A stretch of 64,000 bases of DNA from Kwoniella dejecticola CBS 10117 (GCF_000512565.2 NC_089305.1:1550001-1614000); one strand, 5' to 3'; shown: positions 49,626 to 60,038, counted from the first letter of the stretch. Notes: generated by a model from the letters alone, not told the origin. Numbers and translations are program-made.

Positions 49626-51672
49626 ATGAGACCAATCACCGCCCTCCTCGCACTTCTTCCTTTACTCCTCGGTACCCTCGCTTCGCCTCTCAGAGAAAGA
49701 CAAGAAGTGATCGGGGTGTCCTCTCCAGTTTCAGGTGGCGAGACGGGATCAGCCTCAACAAGTGCAGGGGCTGCGGATGCCACTGCCACTGCTGCGGCTT
49801 CAGCATCCTCAGGAGAGGCCAATGTTACCGAATCAGCGGTATCGGAATCAGCTTCATCTTCAAGTGAATCTTCAGCCGGTACCAGTACTGGGACTAGTAC
49901 AGATAGCGCGGCTGTCGCTGCTGCCACGGCGGGCATTTCGGGTGCGGCGGATACCTCCAACGATCTGACTGTAGTCAAGGTGTGTCCTGTCTTCCTCAAT
50001 TCCTATCCGTTCGCTGGTGACCGCCAATTGGAGTCTGTGCTCGAACACGCTGTGACATGGAAGAGAAGTGTACCACAGCTGACCAAGTAAATGACCTACT
50101 GCATATTCGCACAGTTCGCGGCATTGGCTGAACTTCTCGAAAAGACTTTTTACGAACAAGCTTTGGCGAAGTTCGATGCGCAGGCATTTACCGATGCTGG
50201 GTTCGTTGACGGACAAGGTATCCGTGAGCAACTTCAGTAGGTCCTGTCCCAACGTACCCCTGCGCGTGACCGAATCAGATCAAGTGATGTGATCTGGATG
50301 TATTGGAGTATTGACTATGAGAACGTCAACATCGCAGAGTCATAGCCACGGACGAAGCTACGCATTTAACTGTCCTGCAATCGGTGGCGACCTCCCTAGG
50401 ATCGTCCACTTCCGATATTGATACCTGCACTTTCAACTTCGACAGTGCGTTGACGGACGTTAAGACTTTCTTGGCTACGGCCCGGGTCCTCGAATTTGTC
50501 GGTATAGACGCGTGAGTCACCTGTCTCCGTCCCATCTGGCTCGATTCGGCTTTAGCCCTGGGTCTGCTTCACTCAATCAGCTGGGTTTCAGAAGTTGATT
50601 TGACTGATATGAGATGAGATGATTCAGGTATATCGGAGGGACCACTTTAATCGGTGATAAAGGGTTGTTGGTCTCTGCTGCTGAGATAACCACCGTTGAA
50701 TCGAGGTCAGTCATTTCCGTCTTCTTTTCCTTTTCCTTCGCCGTTCCTACAACAAATGACCTCCCTTGCGTTGCCTCTCCTCGAGGCAAAGGATTCGAGC
50801 TGATAGGACTAAACTTGTAATCTGACCCTGGATCATGCAGACACAATACCGTCTTAAACACTCTGAATGGCGGATCAGCCGTCCCCAACGCATTCGATAT
50901 GGTCTTGACCCCTCAGCAAATCTTAAGTGTAGCTGCACCGTTCGTAGCTGGTGGATGTGATCCAGTAGCTGCTTTGGGATTGACACGTAAGTGGCCATTC
51001 ATCTTTTAATTGAGTCGCTTTGAAATTAGGAAAATTGCTTACACATTTGAGGGTCTGCTTTATTTTCGATATAAATTTTGAATGCAGCCACTCCCGCATT
51101 GACGATTACCAATACTGACCCCGCTCAACCTGGCACCTTGCTCACGTTCGGCGGAGCAGGTTTAAATGGGAAAGACCAAGCGGGGTTGTTCTGTAATATG
51201 ATAGTTGGCGGTGCGACGGAATCGATCAATCTGCCTATTGCGGAATGTAAAGTACCTGATGGTCTGGATGGAGCCGGTGAGTACGGTAACAAACACAACA
51301 TCAATATCGTATACAAAAAATTTCCGAAGTAGCTGCTGATGATCTGTTCTCTGAACCGTTATGGCTTGTTAGTACATCTGTTCATCACGAGCTCGTCGAC
51401 TCCGCTGGGCGCCAATATCGTAACTCAGGACGCTAGCTTGATCGTGGCTGGGCCTGCTGTGACCTTCGTGGACACGATACCCAATGCTCAAACGCAGGTG
51501 AGCCGTTCTTCTTACCCTTACCCTTTCGTCGATAACCATGAGAAGAAATCGCGCTGATAAGGAGCTCCGATAGTTGTTATTGGGAACAAACGCGAATTCG
51601 GCTGCTAGTAGTGGTACGGGAAAGAAGAAGATCGTCATCACGCAGACAATAGTCGAGGAGGATATCGTCTGA
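49626..51672 (+). CDS. Rds1-like secreted ferritin-fold protein
   Basis: The signal peptide MRPITALLALLPLLLGTLASP precedes a Ser/Thr/Ala-rich stretch (~residues 25-110). The folded part matches the ferritin-like domain of the fungal Rds1 stress-response family: FAALAELLEKTFYEQALAKF, TDEATHLTVLQSVATSLG, FDSALTDVKTFLATARVLEF, GIDAYIGG, VESRHNTVLNTL and the trailing beta-rich part with LTFGGAGLNGKDQ and FCNMIVGG. About eight exons: the first intron begins near 49980, others near 50240, 50511, 50704, 50986, 51277 and 51496. The stop is at 51670-51672 after EEDIV. Family proteins respond to glucose and nitrogen starvation in fission yeast; the same role here is inference. The ferritin-type helices need not bind iron. 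Confidence 0.85.
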
Positions 51673-51904
51673 TACCAGCGTCGTTCTTTGAAAGATCCAA
51701 CCGGAACTTCAGCTCCGGAGTATCGTAGTATCGTATACAGTATACCAATGTCATAATACCCTATCGCCCTTTTCCGCTAAAATCGATATCTCGATACGAT
51801 CAATGTTGTTCGCACTGTTGCACTTGTTCAGGATCATCCAGAATCGGAATGACAAAGCGATGCATTTTATGAGGATGAAGATCGATGCAAGGGCGAGAGG
51901 CCAA

Positions 51905-53078
51905 TCATGCAGCACCGCATACGGCTTCTCCCACAGCAGTATTGAGGATAAGAGCTACAATAAGACCGTATAGACCCTATGACGACGGGTATGTCAGCAT
52001 GGGTGGTGAAAAGAGCGGTAAAGACGGGATGACTGTAGCTCAATTGATGATTGTGCAACTCTCACGATTACTTCGGCGAAAATGAGAATCAACACCATAG
52101 AAACAAACACCTTTGACTCGTAAAGATATGCTCTGACACACTATATGCAGATCAAGAATGATCAGCAAATACTCCCGGCCATACACAAGGAAGCGTGATG
52201 ACATTGCAGCGATAGAACCACTCACGGCATCTCCAACGATACCGATAGCGTAGCCGGCCGCCAAACCCGTAAATCCACAAGCTATGCGTAGGATCAGTCA
52301 GCTTGACGCACAGTGGGAAGCGGCATTCAATGCTGACATACCAAGACCAGCTGCCAGGTGTATGAAGCCTGCGAAGAGCGAGTATGGCTCGGTCGGCGAG
52401 ACTGTGATCCGAAAGTCAGCTTCATGGTACAAAGGAACCTCTTGCCGTTACGTGAAATACGTACTGTTACCGGCTATCAACACTGATACTACTAATCCAT
52501 ACACCGCGATGACTAATGAAACGTTGTCAGACTTTACAAGCGTGTTGAAGGGAAAGAATGGACGCACTACCGGACATCTATCAAGAAAGGAGTCAGTAAT
52601 ATTCTGCGAAAGGCAAATGCGGGTGATACACTTACGACTACTGGTATCAAAGACTGCTCGTAGTGAAGATCGGTTGATCAGATCAGTACTCTACCCAGCG
52701 ATGCAAGAATGGTCGAACATACCTTCATGATCAGATCGGGTCTAGCAAGAAATCGTCAGCTTGTTTCCCTTCTCAACCACTGTGGTTGAGGGAAAGAACT
52801 AGCTCACCTGAATGTACCTAAACCTGCGATCCCAATACCAGCTTTCGACGTTCCATAAGCCGCTCCAACAGTCGAGAAGATCATCTGTCATGATCCAGTC
52901 AGCTTGCTTGAGTATCTCATGGTGTCGATGGAGTTGATCGACGACGTACAGCGCTAGCTACACCTGCAAAGCTATTCAAAAGCAAAAGTCAGGACATGGC
53001 GATCGCACCGATCTCGGGGAAGGACAGAGGCAGGACGTACCCGAAGAATGGTGCCCATGGCGGACAAAGTTCGGACAT
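51905..53078 (-). CDS. VMA3: V-type proton ATPase 16 kDa proteolipid subunit c
   Basis: Membrane rotor subunit of the vacuolar proton pump. Eleven minus-strand exons join in phase to 164 residues: 53078-53041, 52971-52950, 52884-52808, 52741-52723, 52653-52636, 52577-52568, 52512-52465, 52401-52342, 52281-52226, 52140-52066, 51976-51905. The start MSELCPPWAPFFG and the blocks STVGAAYGTSKAGIGIAG, GIIAVYGLVVSVLIAGN, FAGFIHLAAGL, AAGYAIGIVGDA, ESKVFVSMVLILIFAEVIG and GLYGLIVALILNT match the family. IFAE includes the proton-carrying glutamate of the fourth helix. Length is normal for subunit c. The gene structure is extreme: exons 4, 5 and 6 are only 19, 18 and 10 nt. It is divergent from CCT7 across ~350 bases. 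Confidence 0.95.
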
Positions 53079-53429
53079 CCTGCACAAGCTACGATTTGAG
53101 TCTGTTCTGGCAAAGTCGGTCTGAAGTGGGACAGCGATCCTTGATGATAGAGATGTGTCAATTGCGAGCTGCCATCACGGCCAAAGCGACCGGAGCTGAC
53201 GTTGTACGGTAACAAGCGTGATAAGGGAGAAGGGAGAATGACGGAATCAAATGCTTAGACTCACACACCGAAATATCCACATCATGAAGGATTATTCACG
53301 CTTTACGCGTTTGAGGATACGAAGATTACAGAATCATGCAAAAGAAGTTCCATGAGATTGCAACATTTGGATGCTACAAATCACAAACTACCTTGAGATC
53401 ATTGAACAAGTAACCAGACTCGAATCAAG
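53079..53429. promoter_or_regulatory. divergent promoter VMA3 / CCT7
   Basis: 350 bases between two divergent start codons of housekeeping genes. No canonical TATA box seen. Short shared promoters of this kind often serve constitutively expressed pairs; that is inference. Confidence 0.5.
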
Positions 53430-55672
53430 ATGCAAGGTAGACTCCCACAAATGGTATGTTCAGCTGGTCTGCTGACAAAGTACACGACTCTCAGCTGATT
53501 ATGCTTTATTCAGCAACCTACCGTGGTTCTTCTTCGAGGTATGTCTGTGGAACGAATCATTTGCCGGCCAGGTTGATCTCAAGAGGGACATGCGCTGACC
53601 AATGATATATCCGCAGAGGGTACCGACACCTCTCAAGGAGTGGGTCAGCTGCTATCGAATATATCAGCATGTCTCGCTGTAGCTCAAACGATCGCTACGA
53701 CGCTCGGACCCAGGGGTATGGATAAGCTGATAGTAGATGACCGAGGATTGGCGACCATATCTAGTAAGCTGCTTCATACCTACTGATTTCGTCCGCTGTG
53801 CGCGATAGCTGACAAATCTTTTGGTAGACGACGGAGCTACTATTCTCAAGCTACTTGACGTTGTCCACCCCGCTGCCAGGACTTTAGTGGATATCGCTCG
53901 TGCGCAGGATGCCGAGGTTGGAGATGGTACGACTAGTGTGACATTGCTGTGAGTCGACCCCAGATACCCCATCTCCACACTTTTGGACTTTCTGGGAAGG
54001 CTGGACTGACTTCAATGCCTATATAGCGCTGCCGAGATATTGAAGGAAGTCAGGCCGTTCATCGAAGAAGGTGTAGGACCCCACGTCATCATCAAAGGTT
54101 TGAGAGAAGCCAAGACCTTGGTAAGCTGCACTGGCGCTCATATCGTATTTACAGTCGTACTCATGTCCTGTGCAGGCGATCAAGCAAATCAACGATATCG
54201 CAGTGACGGTAGACAAGTCAAACCCCGAGTAGGTGTGACTCCGTCAGCTGGCCGAGAGGACTTCGGGTTGCTGACTACCCATTCGTTTGCCCAGGAAATT
54301 CCGTGAACTCCTTCTCCAATGTGCTGGTACCTCCATGTCGTCCAAGCTCATTCACTCACAAACACCCTTCTTCGCCAACATGGTGGTCGATGCCGTTCTC
54401 TCTCTCGACCAGAATGACCTCGACGAATCGCTAATCGGTGTCAAGAAGGTTCCCGGAGGTGGTATGCAAGACTCCCAATTGATCAAGGGTGTAGCGTTCA
54501 AGAAGACATTCTCATACGCAGGATTCGAACAACAACCCAAGTCCTTCAAAGACCCTAAGATATTATGTTTGAACGTTGAATTAGAATTGAAGGCTGAGAA
54601 GGACAACGCAGAAGTCAGGGTCAACGAAGTCTCGGAGTATCAAGCTATAGTGGATGCGGAGTGGTCGATCATTTACAAGAAGTTAGAAGCGATTGTCGAA
54701 ACCGGTGCGAAAGTGGTCTTATCGAAACTACCAATTGGAGATTTAGCAACTCAGTATTTCGCGGATAGGGATATCTTCTGTGCTGGACGAGTAACCGCTG
54801 GAGACCTCAAGAGGGTAGTTCAGGCTGTTGGAGGATCGATACAATCGACTTGTTCCGATATCGAACCCCACCATTTGGGTCAGTGTGGGAGCTTCGAAGA
54901 GAAGCAGATTGGTGGGGAGAGATACAACGTGTTCCAAGATTGCACTCAAGCGAAAACGTGTACCTTGATTCTGCGAGGTGGTGCTGAGCAATTCATCGCT
55001 GAGGTGGAACGAAGTTTGCATGATTCGATCATGATTGTCAAGAGGGCTATCCAGAACAACAGCGTTGTAGCAGGTGGTGGTGCTTGCGAGGTGAGTTATC
55101 GACCTTGCCAACTTTCTGAAGCGTGTCAATGTGACGGGATAGGAAAGGAGCTGATGTATCCATTCACATTGTAGATGGAAGTTTCCAAATTCTTAAGGGG
55201 TCACTCGCGTACTATCATGGGCAAACAACAATTGATCGTTGGAGCAGTCGCCAAGGCTCTCGAGATCATTCCAAGGCAAATCTGCGATAACGCTGGACTG
55301 GACGCTACGGATATCTTGAATAAGCTGAGGATGAGACACGCTCAAGGAGACTTGTGGGCCGGAGTGGATGTGGATTCAGAGAATGTGCAAGATAACATGA
55401 AGAGATTCGTTTGGGAGCCTGCTTTGGTCAAGACCAACGCGCTGTCCAGTGCGGTCGAAGCTGCTTGTTTGATCTTGAGTGTGGATGAGACTGTCCGAAA
55501 TCCGCAATCAGAGGTGAGTACATGGCGTTTTATCGTTGATGCATACCAGAAGCCTGGAGGCTGACTGTTCCTTCACGAATTGATTTAGGCACCAAACGCC
55601 GGACCGCCTATGCCTCGGGGAGCAGCTCAGCAGGCACTTAGAGGTAGAGGAAGAGGTATGCCAAGGCGATAG
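53430..55672 (+). CDS. CCT7: chaperonin-containing T-complex subunit eta
   Basis: One of eight subunits of the cytosolic chaperonin CCT/TRiC, which folds actin, tubulin and others using ATP. The first two coding exons are tiny: 53430-53453 (MQGRLPQM) and 53514-53538 (QPTVVLLR|E). Then GTDTSQGVGQLLSNI, TLGPRGMDKLIVDD, NDGATILKLLDVVHPAA and the ATPase motif GDGTTSVTL. The apical domain includes GGGMQDSQLIKGVAFKKTFS, and the C-terminal equatorial part GAEQFIAEVERSLHD, VVAGGGACEMEVSKFLR, EIIPRQICDNAGLDATDIL and DLWAGVDV. These are diagnostic for the eta subunit rather than the other CCTs. The tail is Gly/Arg-rich (RGRGRGMPRR), stop 55670-55672. Complete. Confidence 0.96.
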
Positions 55673-56352
55673 GCGATGCCCGATAAAGAAGGGACAGTAG
55701 TCTAACATAAAATGCATCGAACAATGCAACGCGTTCAAAAACGCCCACTGTCATCGGTGATGGTGATTTTGATCGTTACTGACCGAGGACTGAGGGCGCA
55801 CAAGATTATGCTTTGAGGGTCACACATTGGCACTATCGAGCAATGATGGTAGTCAACACGACTTCGTCCAGCCGATCAGTTTGACCCTAATCTACCCTCC
55901 TTTGCGCTATTCAAGACTCCTTTCGAAGTGATAGAAACACATCCTTTGCGGACTGTGCGAAGTGGTTTCACATGGTAGAATCGCAGGAATTCCAGATTCA
56001 TGTCCATTGATGGTGGTGGGTGACACGCTGCACATCCTTAATATGATGCGCAAAGCCAACGGCAGGGGTCAGATAGAAAGTTTGAGCCTAGTGATACTTG
56101 CTTCTTCATTCTTGCTCTTTGCTTCCTGCCGCACGGCTTCTCGCTCGCTTTTTGACGTACCGTTGCTTCCGAAGTTGATGCCACGAGAAATCGCACATAC
56201 CGCATGTCAAAGAGAAAGCTGGATTGTCGTGTATATAAATAACTTCTCAGGCCTGACATTCTCCTTCATTATCCTCATTTCTTCATCTTCTAGACTCCAC
56301 TACAGTAAAAACAACAAACACAAGTATTCAACCATCGACTGGGACTTTAACA
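55673..56352. promoter_or_regulatory. boundary between CCT7 and the secreted-protein cluster
   Basis: 680 bases with the CCT7 3' UTR and the promoter of the repeat-protein gene. A 177-codon frame (55962-56495) overlaps the promoter, leader and start of the next gene and lacks features, so it is not called. Confidence 0.5.
56232..56241 (+). promoter_or_regulatory. TATA box (TATATAAATA)
   Basis: A good TATA match 112-121 bases upstream of the ATG at 56353. Most housekeeping promoters in this window have no obvious TATA, so its presence fits a regulated gene. Confidence 0.55.
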
Positions 56353-57308
56353 ATGCACTTCAAGTTAATCACCTCCCATACTTTCCTCCTTCTTCCCTCG
56401 CTCTTAGCTCTTCCTGTTCAGGAACACGGAAGAGCTATTGCAGCTATCGGGGCTATCGGAGCCGCACCGACCACTGCAACTACTACTACGTCTGAACCTA
56501 CAGCAGTCCATGTCGACGCCATCGGAAGAGCCATTGCTGCTATTAGAGCCGTCGGAGCAGTGCCAACGACGAAGACTACCACTAAACCTACACCTACAGC
56601 TGTTCACGTCGACGCCATTGGTAGAGCCATCGCTGCTATCGGAGCTATCGGGGCTATTGGAGCGGTGCCCACCATTGCAACCGATGAGCCACCTACCATT
56701 CATGTCGACGCCATCGGAAGGGCTATTGCTGCTGTTGGAGTCATAGGTGCGGACCCCACCACCACAAGACAAGAGCAACCGATCATTCATGTCGACGCGA
56801 TTGGACGAGCCATCGCTGCTGTAGGAGCGATTGGCGCAGTACCGACAACCAAGACTACGACTACGACTCAACCTACCGTCCATGTCGACGCCATCGGAAG
56901 AGCTATAGGGGCTATCGGTGTCATCGGAGCTGAGCCCACGACCGCTGCTCAGCCACCTACGGTTCACGTTAACGCTATCGGTAGAAAAGATACCAAAATC
57001 GAAGGTCACGTAATGATGAGACAGTTATTAGATGAGGACGAGGAGGGGGGTGTGAAAGTGGCAGCTATTGGTCGACAGTGGTGAGTACAGCAAAATCTCG
57101 CTTGGCCGATGTTCATGAAAGTGAAGGCGTATACTGATGGTTGATCGAACTCGCATTTTATAGTGGCATGCACTGTGAACCGATCTTCCATCACTCAAGG
57201 GTCAAAGACCATCACTTTTCAAATCTTACAAATCTTACTAAGACCAGAAGGCAGGGAACAAAGAGGATGAACAGAGTTAGCGTTATACCCAATACGATAA
57301 AGCGATGA
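56353..57308 (+). CDS. secreted tandem-repeat protein, possible peptide precursor
   Basis: Family not recognised. The signal peptide MHFKLITSHTFLLLPSLLAL precedes six ~28-32 residue repeats. The core is (V/I)HVDAIGRAIAAIGAIGA, with a variable Pro/Thr-rich spacer (PTTKTTT, PTIATDEPP, PTTTRQEQP) after each; a seventh, truncated unit ends HVNAIGRKDTK. The cores are hydrophobic, Ala/Ile/Gly-rich and nearly uncharged except one Arg; no dibasic Kex2 site lies between repeats. The unspliced frame stops at 57082-57084 after ...AAIGRQW. A canonical donor GTGAGT at 57083 with acceptor TTTTATAG at 57163 instead joins RQC|GMHCEPIF and extends to a stop at 57306-57308 with a basic tail. I give the spliced span, but either end is possible. 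A precursor cut into short peptides is inference. Confidence 0.7.
56420..56985 (+). repeat. six-unit coding tandem repeat (RAIAAIGAIGA type)
   Basis: Units of roughly 84-96 nt, each with a nearly invariant CATGTCGACGCCATCGG start encoding HVDAIG, followed by a GC-balanced Ala/Ile/Gly core and a spacer of variable length. The nucleotide identity of the cores is high, indicating recent amplification or gene conversion. The spacers vary in length in codon steps. Confidence 0.85.
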
Positions 57309-57910
57309 TTTGTCATTATGCAGAAGGTTCATCTTGTACAGCACTGTAAATCCAACTTTCATCAGGCTGTGCGTCCCCGAGTGCGCGTGAGCTGTCTCAC
57401 AGCTGCTTATACTTTGGATCTGGCTCGCCGGACAAGATTCGGGCTTACACAACGGTGATCCGGTGTGAAGCAGACCTGAGACATGAAGCAGTGATGCACG
57501 TTCGTGCGCGGCGATGATTTTGTCTTGGCAAGATCTTGCATTACTGTAGATCATCTGTCCTGATGTCGAATGACTGGAACATCTACCTGTCTACCGAACC
57601 TAGTCATGCGATGAGAGGCTGTTGCGGAGCTCAGGCAAGGCTGCGTTGACCATTGTCTTTGTGGCATCGCCGTGAAGCCGTGGCGCCAAGCCGACCATCG
57701 CTATCTAATTGAACTAGTCATTCTCTACCAGTTCTCAACGAACAGTAATTTTTGACAAATATATATATATATATATCACTTTAAGCCTTCTCCCCTTCCA
57801 AGTTCTCTGTTCCCGCGACCTGGAACGCGAATTCCCGACAGTCTCTCAGTAATCCAACTTGAGCTATCCGCCCGAGGGTCTTTCCTGCATCTGCTAGATC
57901 ATTATACAAA
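57309..57910. promoter_or_regulatory. intergenic region between the two repeat-protein genes
   Basis: About 600 bases. A (TA)9 run lies at 57759-57776, about 135-150 bases before the ATG at 57911, and may serve as its TATA element. No ORF of interest. Confidence 0.5.
57759..57776 (+). promoter_or_regulatory. (AT)9 run, TATA-like element
   Basis: An uninterrupted AT dinucleotide run placed at a distance from the ATG (57911) similar to the TATA boxes of the neighbouring secreted-protein genes. It may be only a microsatellite. Confidence 0.4.
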
Positions 57911-58765
57911 ATGCGACTTCCCTTATTGGCGCTAACCGCCCTTGTCTTGCACCTTTGCGCTTTGGCTGCGCCCGTTGACCACGTCAACCGAGCCATCGCT
58001 GCCATCGAGACTACCCATACCAAGTCACGGGCTGATACACTGACATATATATTGCTCGCCTCTAAGGGAACGTTCGAGACACACGCATCATCACCAGCTA
58101 TCGCCCTCGAACCGCCTGTCGGGACAGTAGAGAGTCGACCCAGATCGCCGAGGGACCACGGTAACGCCATTGACATTGCCATTGCCATTGCCATTGCCAT
58201 TGCCATTGAACCACCTCCTCCGACTATCACACGGATCCACCGTGCTGTCGCTTTGCAACCGGTTCCGTCCGACATCAGAGCAGTTCCCAGATCGCCGATC
58301 GCATACAACCGGTTCAGTGCTAGTGCATATACAGATGCAGATGGACCTCCAGGCGGTATAGGTAGAAGACCCAGATCGCCCGTGACGTATATCGCTCCGG
58401 GTGCGGCTGCCGACTCTCCATTGAATCCTCAGCCTGAACCTCCTGGAAGGCGGAGTGAACTCATTCCCAGGAAAGGCCCGAATCCTGTCGACAGAGCGAT
58501 TGCAGCGCAAGCCACGAATCCCTATCCTGTTCCACCTAGACGTGCGGTTGCGGACGAGGACGAAGGTATGAACCCATGGCCTATTTCGCCTAGACACGCG
58601 ATCGCAGAGGCAGAAGGAAGGGGAGGGATGAACCCTCATCCAATCCCTTCGAAGGTACGAGCTGTCGCAGAGGAATCTACAGGCGATGCAACTGCTGCGT
58701 CCGAGGGAGCCACTCCTGATCTGGAAGTATCTCAGGCTGGTACTTCGCACGCTGTTGATACTTGA
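57911..58765 (+). CDS. secreted repeat-containing protein, diverged neighbour of the gene at 56353
   Basis: No known family. A single exon encodes 284 residues. The signal peptide MRLPLLALTALVLHLCALAAP is followed by VDHVNRAIAAIETT, which recalls the DAIGRAIAAI core of the upstream gene; VDRAIAAQ recurs at ~residue 195. Three PRSP motifs occur (SRPRSPRDH, AVPRSPIAY, RRPRSPVTY). Near the C-terminus are three units of about 20 residues: NPYPVPPRRAVAD, NPWPISPRHAIAE, NPHPIPSKVRAVAE, separated by acidic/Gly spacers. An (IA)n stretch comes from a CCATTG hexamer array (58167-58208). Several dibasic or Arg-Arg sites (GRRPRS, GRRSEL, PRRAVA) could be protease sites, unlike the neighbour. It is probably an old tandem duplicate of the gene at 56353 rebuilt by repeat change. 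Extracellular role unknown. Confidence 0.7.
   Translation: MRLPLLALTALVLHLCALAAPVDHVNRAIAAIETTHTKSRADTLTYILLASKGTFETHASSPAIALEPPVGTVESRPRSPRDHGNAIDIAIAIAIAIAIEPPPPTITRIHRAVALQPVPSDIRAVPRSPIAYNRFSASAYTDADGPPGGIGRRPRSPVTYIAPGAAADSPLNPQPEPPGRRSELIPRKGPNPVDRAIAAQATNPYPVPPRRAVADEDEGMNPWPISPRHAIAEAEGRGGMNPHPIPSKVRAVAEESTGDATAASEGATPDLEVSQAGTSHAVDT
58167..58208 (+). repeat. CCATTG hexanucleotide microsatellite in coding sequence
   Basis: Seven near-perfect six-base units encode the alternating Ile-Ala stretch in the secreted protein at 57911. A six-base unit keeps the frame, so length can vary between strains without breaking the gene. Confidence 0.85.
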
Positions 58766-60038
58766 ACTTGGTGGTGAGGTGAGTGGATGAAGATGCTTGT
58801 TCAATATTACTATTGACAAGACCATAGGGCTGACCGGAGATACAAAGCAGGCCTCAACGCTCAGCGAGAATCAACGTTGCGATGTGACTGGGAAGAGGTG
58901 AGGATGTCAAATGAGGACGTGCTCAAGATCCAATGTAAAGTCGTATGCTATGATACTATCAGAGATCTTGTTTCAAGTAGAGTCTGCGATGTTCGTGACT
59001 TTGGCAGACCTATGTAAGTTACGCACCTGCCCATCAAACAGAAGCTGTGTCCTCCTTGGACTTCCTGCCACAAAAACAGAAGTCACACGACACCTAAAGT
59101 TCCTGCTTTTGAGCTTGTCCAGCATCAATTCATGGGAATGCAGTGGGAATAAGATCCCTGTTGCAAAGGATTCTGCCTTTTGGAGAACCGAACAACTTGT
59201 TTTGTTGGAATTTTTGAGGTCCCACATAAGGAGGGCGAATCGGGGTATCGAGTACGCATATCTCCCGAACTGAGTGTCAGTCTCAATCAGTAATTTCAAT
59301 AGAGTCGTCGGTCATTTGATGATCAGCGTCACGGCCCAGATCTCGCCAAGCGAAGGAATCAAATCTTCGGACTTCTGGGTGGAAAGGGATGTTAAGCATT
59401 GGGAACAATTTGCCTCAAGGCTGTTGAGTACTGAGGATTCCTGAATACCTTGATGTCCGGTGTATTTGTGATGCACAGGCTGGCTCGATCTATGGAAGCA
59501 GGGAGTGATATGTCTGATGGACTGTCCTGTGTGCGGCTAGATCGGGCTTCACGACATAAGAGCATTGCAATGCTTGGTGGTTTATTATATTCGCATCAAC
59601 ATGACTTAGATCCCTCTTGGGTGTGCACTGCGGTCTTCCTGGCCCGCACAAAACATAGGAAGGTCCAGACTCCGCAAAGAGAGCTATGCGACTGTGGTCT
59701 GATTGTGGTCTTCTTTGTGTGTCTCAGGCGGAGATCTGTCGGTTTATCAATTCACCTTCCATCAACCGGAACACCGAGATCCATGACCGATCCGAATACT
59801 GCCCACAACCCAAACCCTGCCCGTGCCCGTTCTCTTTCCCGTGGCCTCGCCCATTTGACGGTAAGAACAGTCAATCAGCGCTGTAGCCTACTGAAAATGT
59901 TGGTCGCTTTGTAAGGTATAAAAGGCAAGATTTCCAGAGGGGGAAGATCGATTCCTCTGATCATCGACTCCAACCCGGACTCCGATTCGACAGCAATACC
60001 GATAGCTCCTAAGACTTTGAGAACACACGATCAGCATC
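58766..60038. other. 1.3 kb region with possible gene remnant
   Basis: No secure gene. Two frames of 120 and 154 codons (58911-59273, 59450-59914) lack features. Near 59730-59861 an exon-like block, bounded by CTCAG and GTAAGA, can be read as ICRFINSP...EYCPQPKPCPCPFSFPWPRPFD, which resembles the Cys/Pro-rich modules of the genes downstream; it may be a remnant or an unmodelled exon. A TATA box for the next gene lies at 59918. Confidence 0.35.
59918..59926 (+). promoter_or_regulatory. TATA box (TATAAAAGG)
   Basis: A strong consensus TATA element 113-121 bases upstream of the ATG at 60039. The spacing nearly equals that of the TATA box before the gene at 56353. Confidence 0.6.

Noticed and set aside
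55962..56495. 177-codon plus-strand frame across the promoter of the repeat gene
   Set aside because: Overlaps the TATA box, leader and start of a better-supported gene in another frame; no domain.
56404..57009. 201-codon minus-strand open frame rich in Ser/Asp/Gly
   Set aside because: Shadow of the repeat-protein gene; the repetition is explained by the sense-strand repeats, and there is no signal peptide or domain.
58911..59273. 120-codon frame in the gap after the second repeat gene
   Set aside because: No signal peptide, domain or matching splice extension; codon use unlike neighbours.
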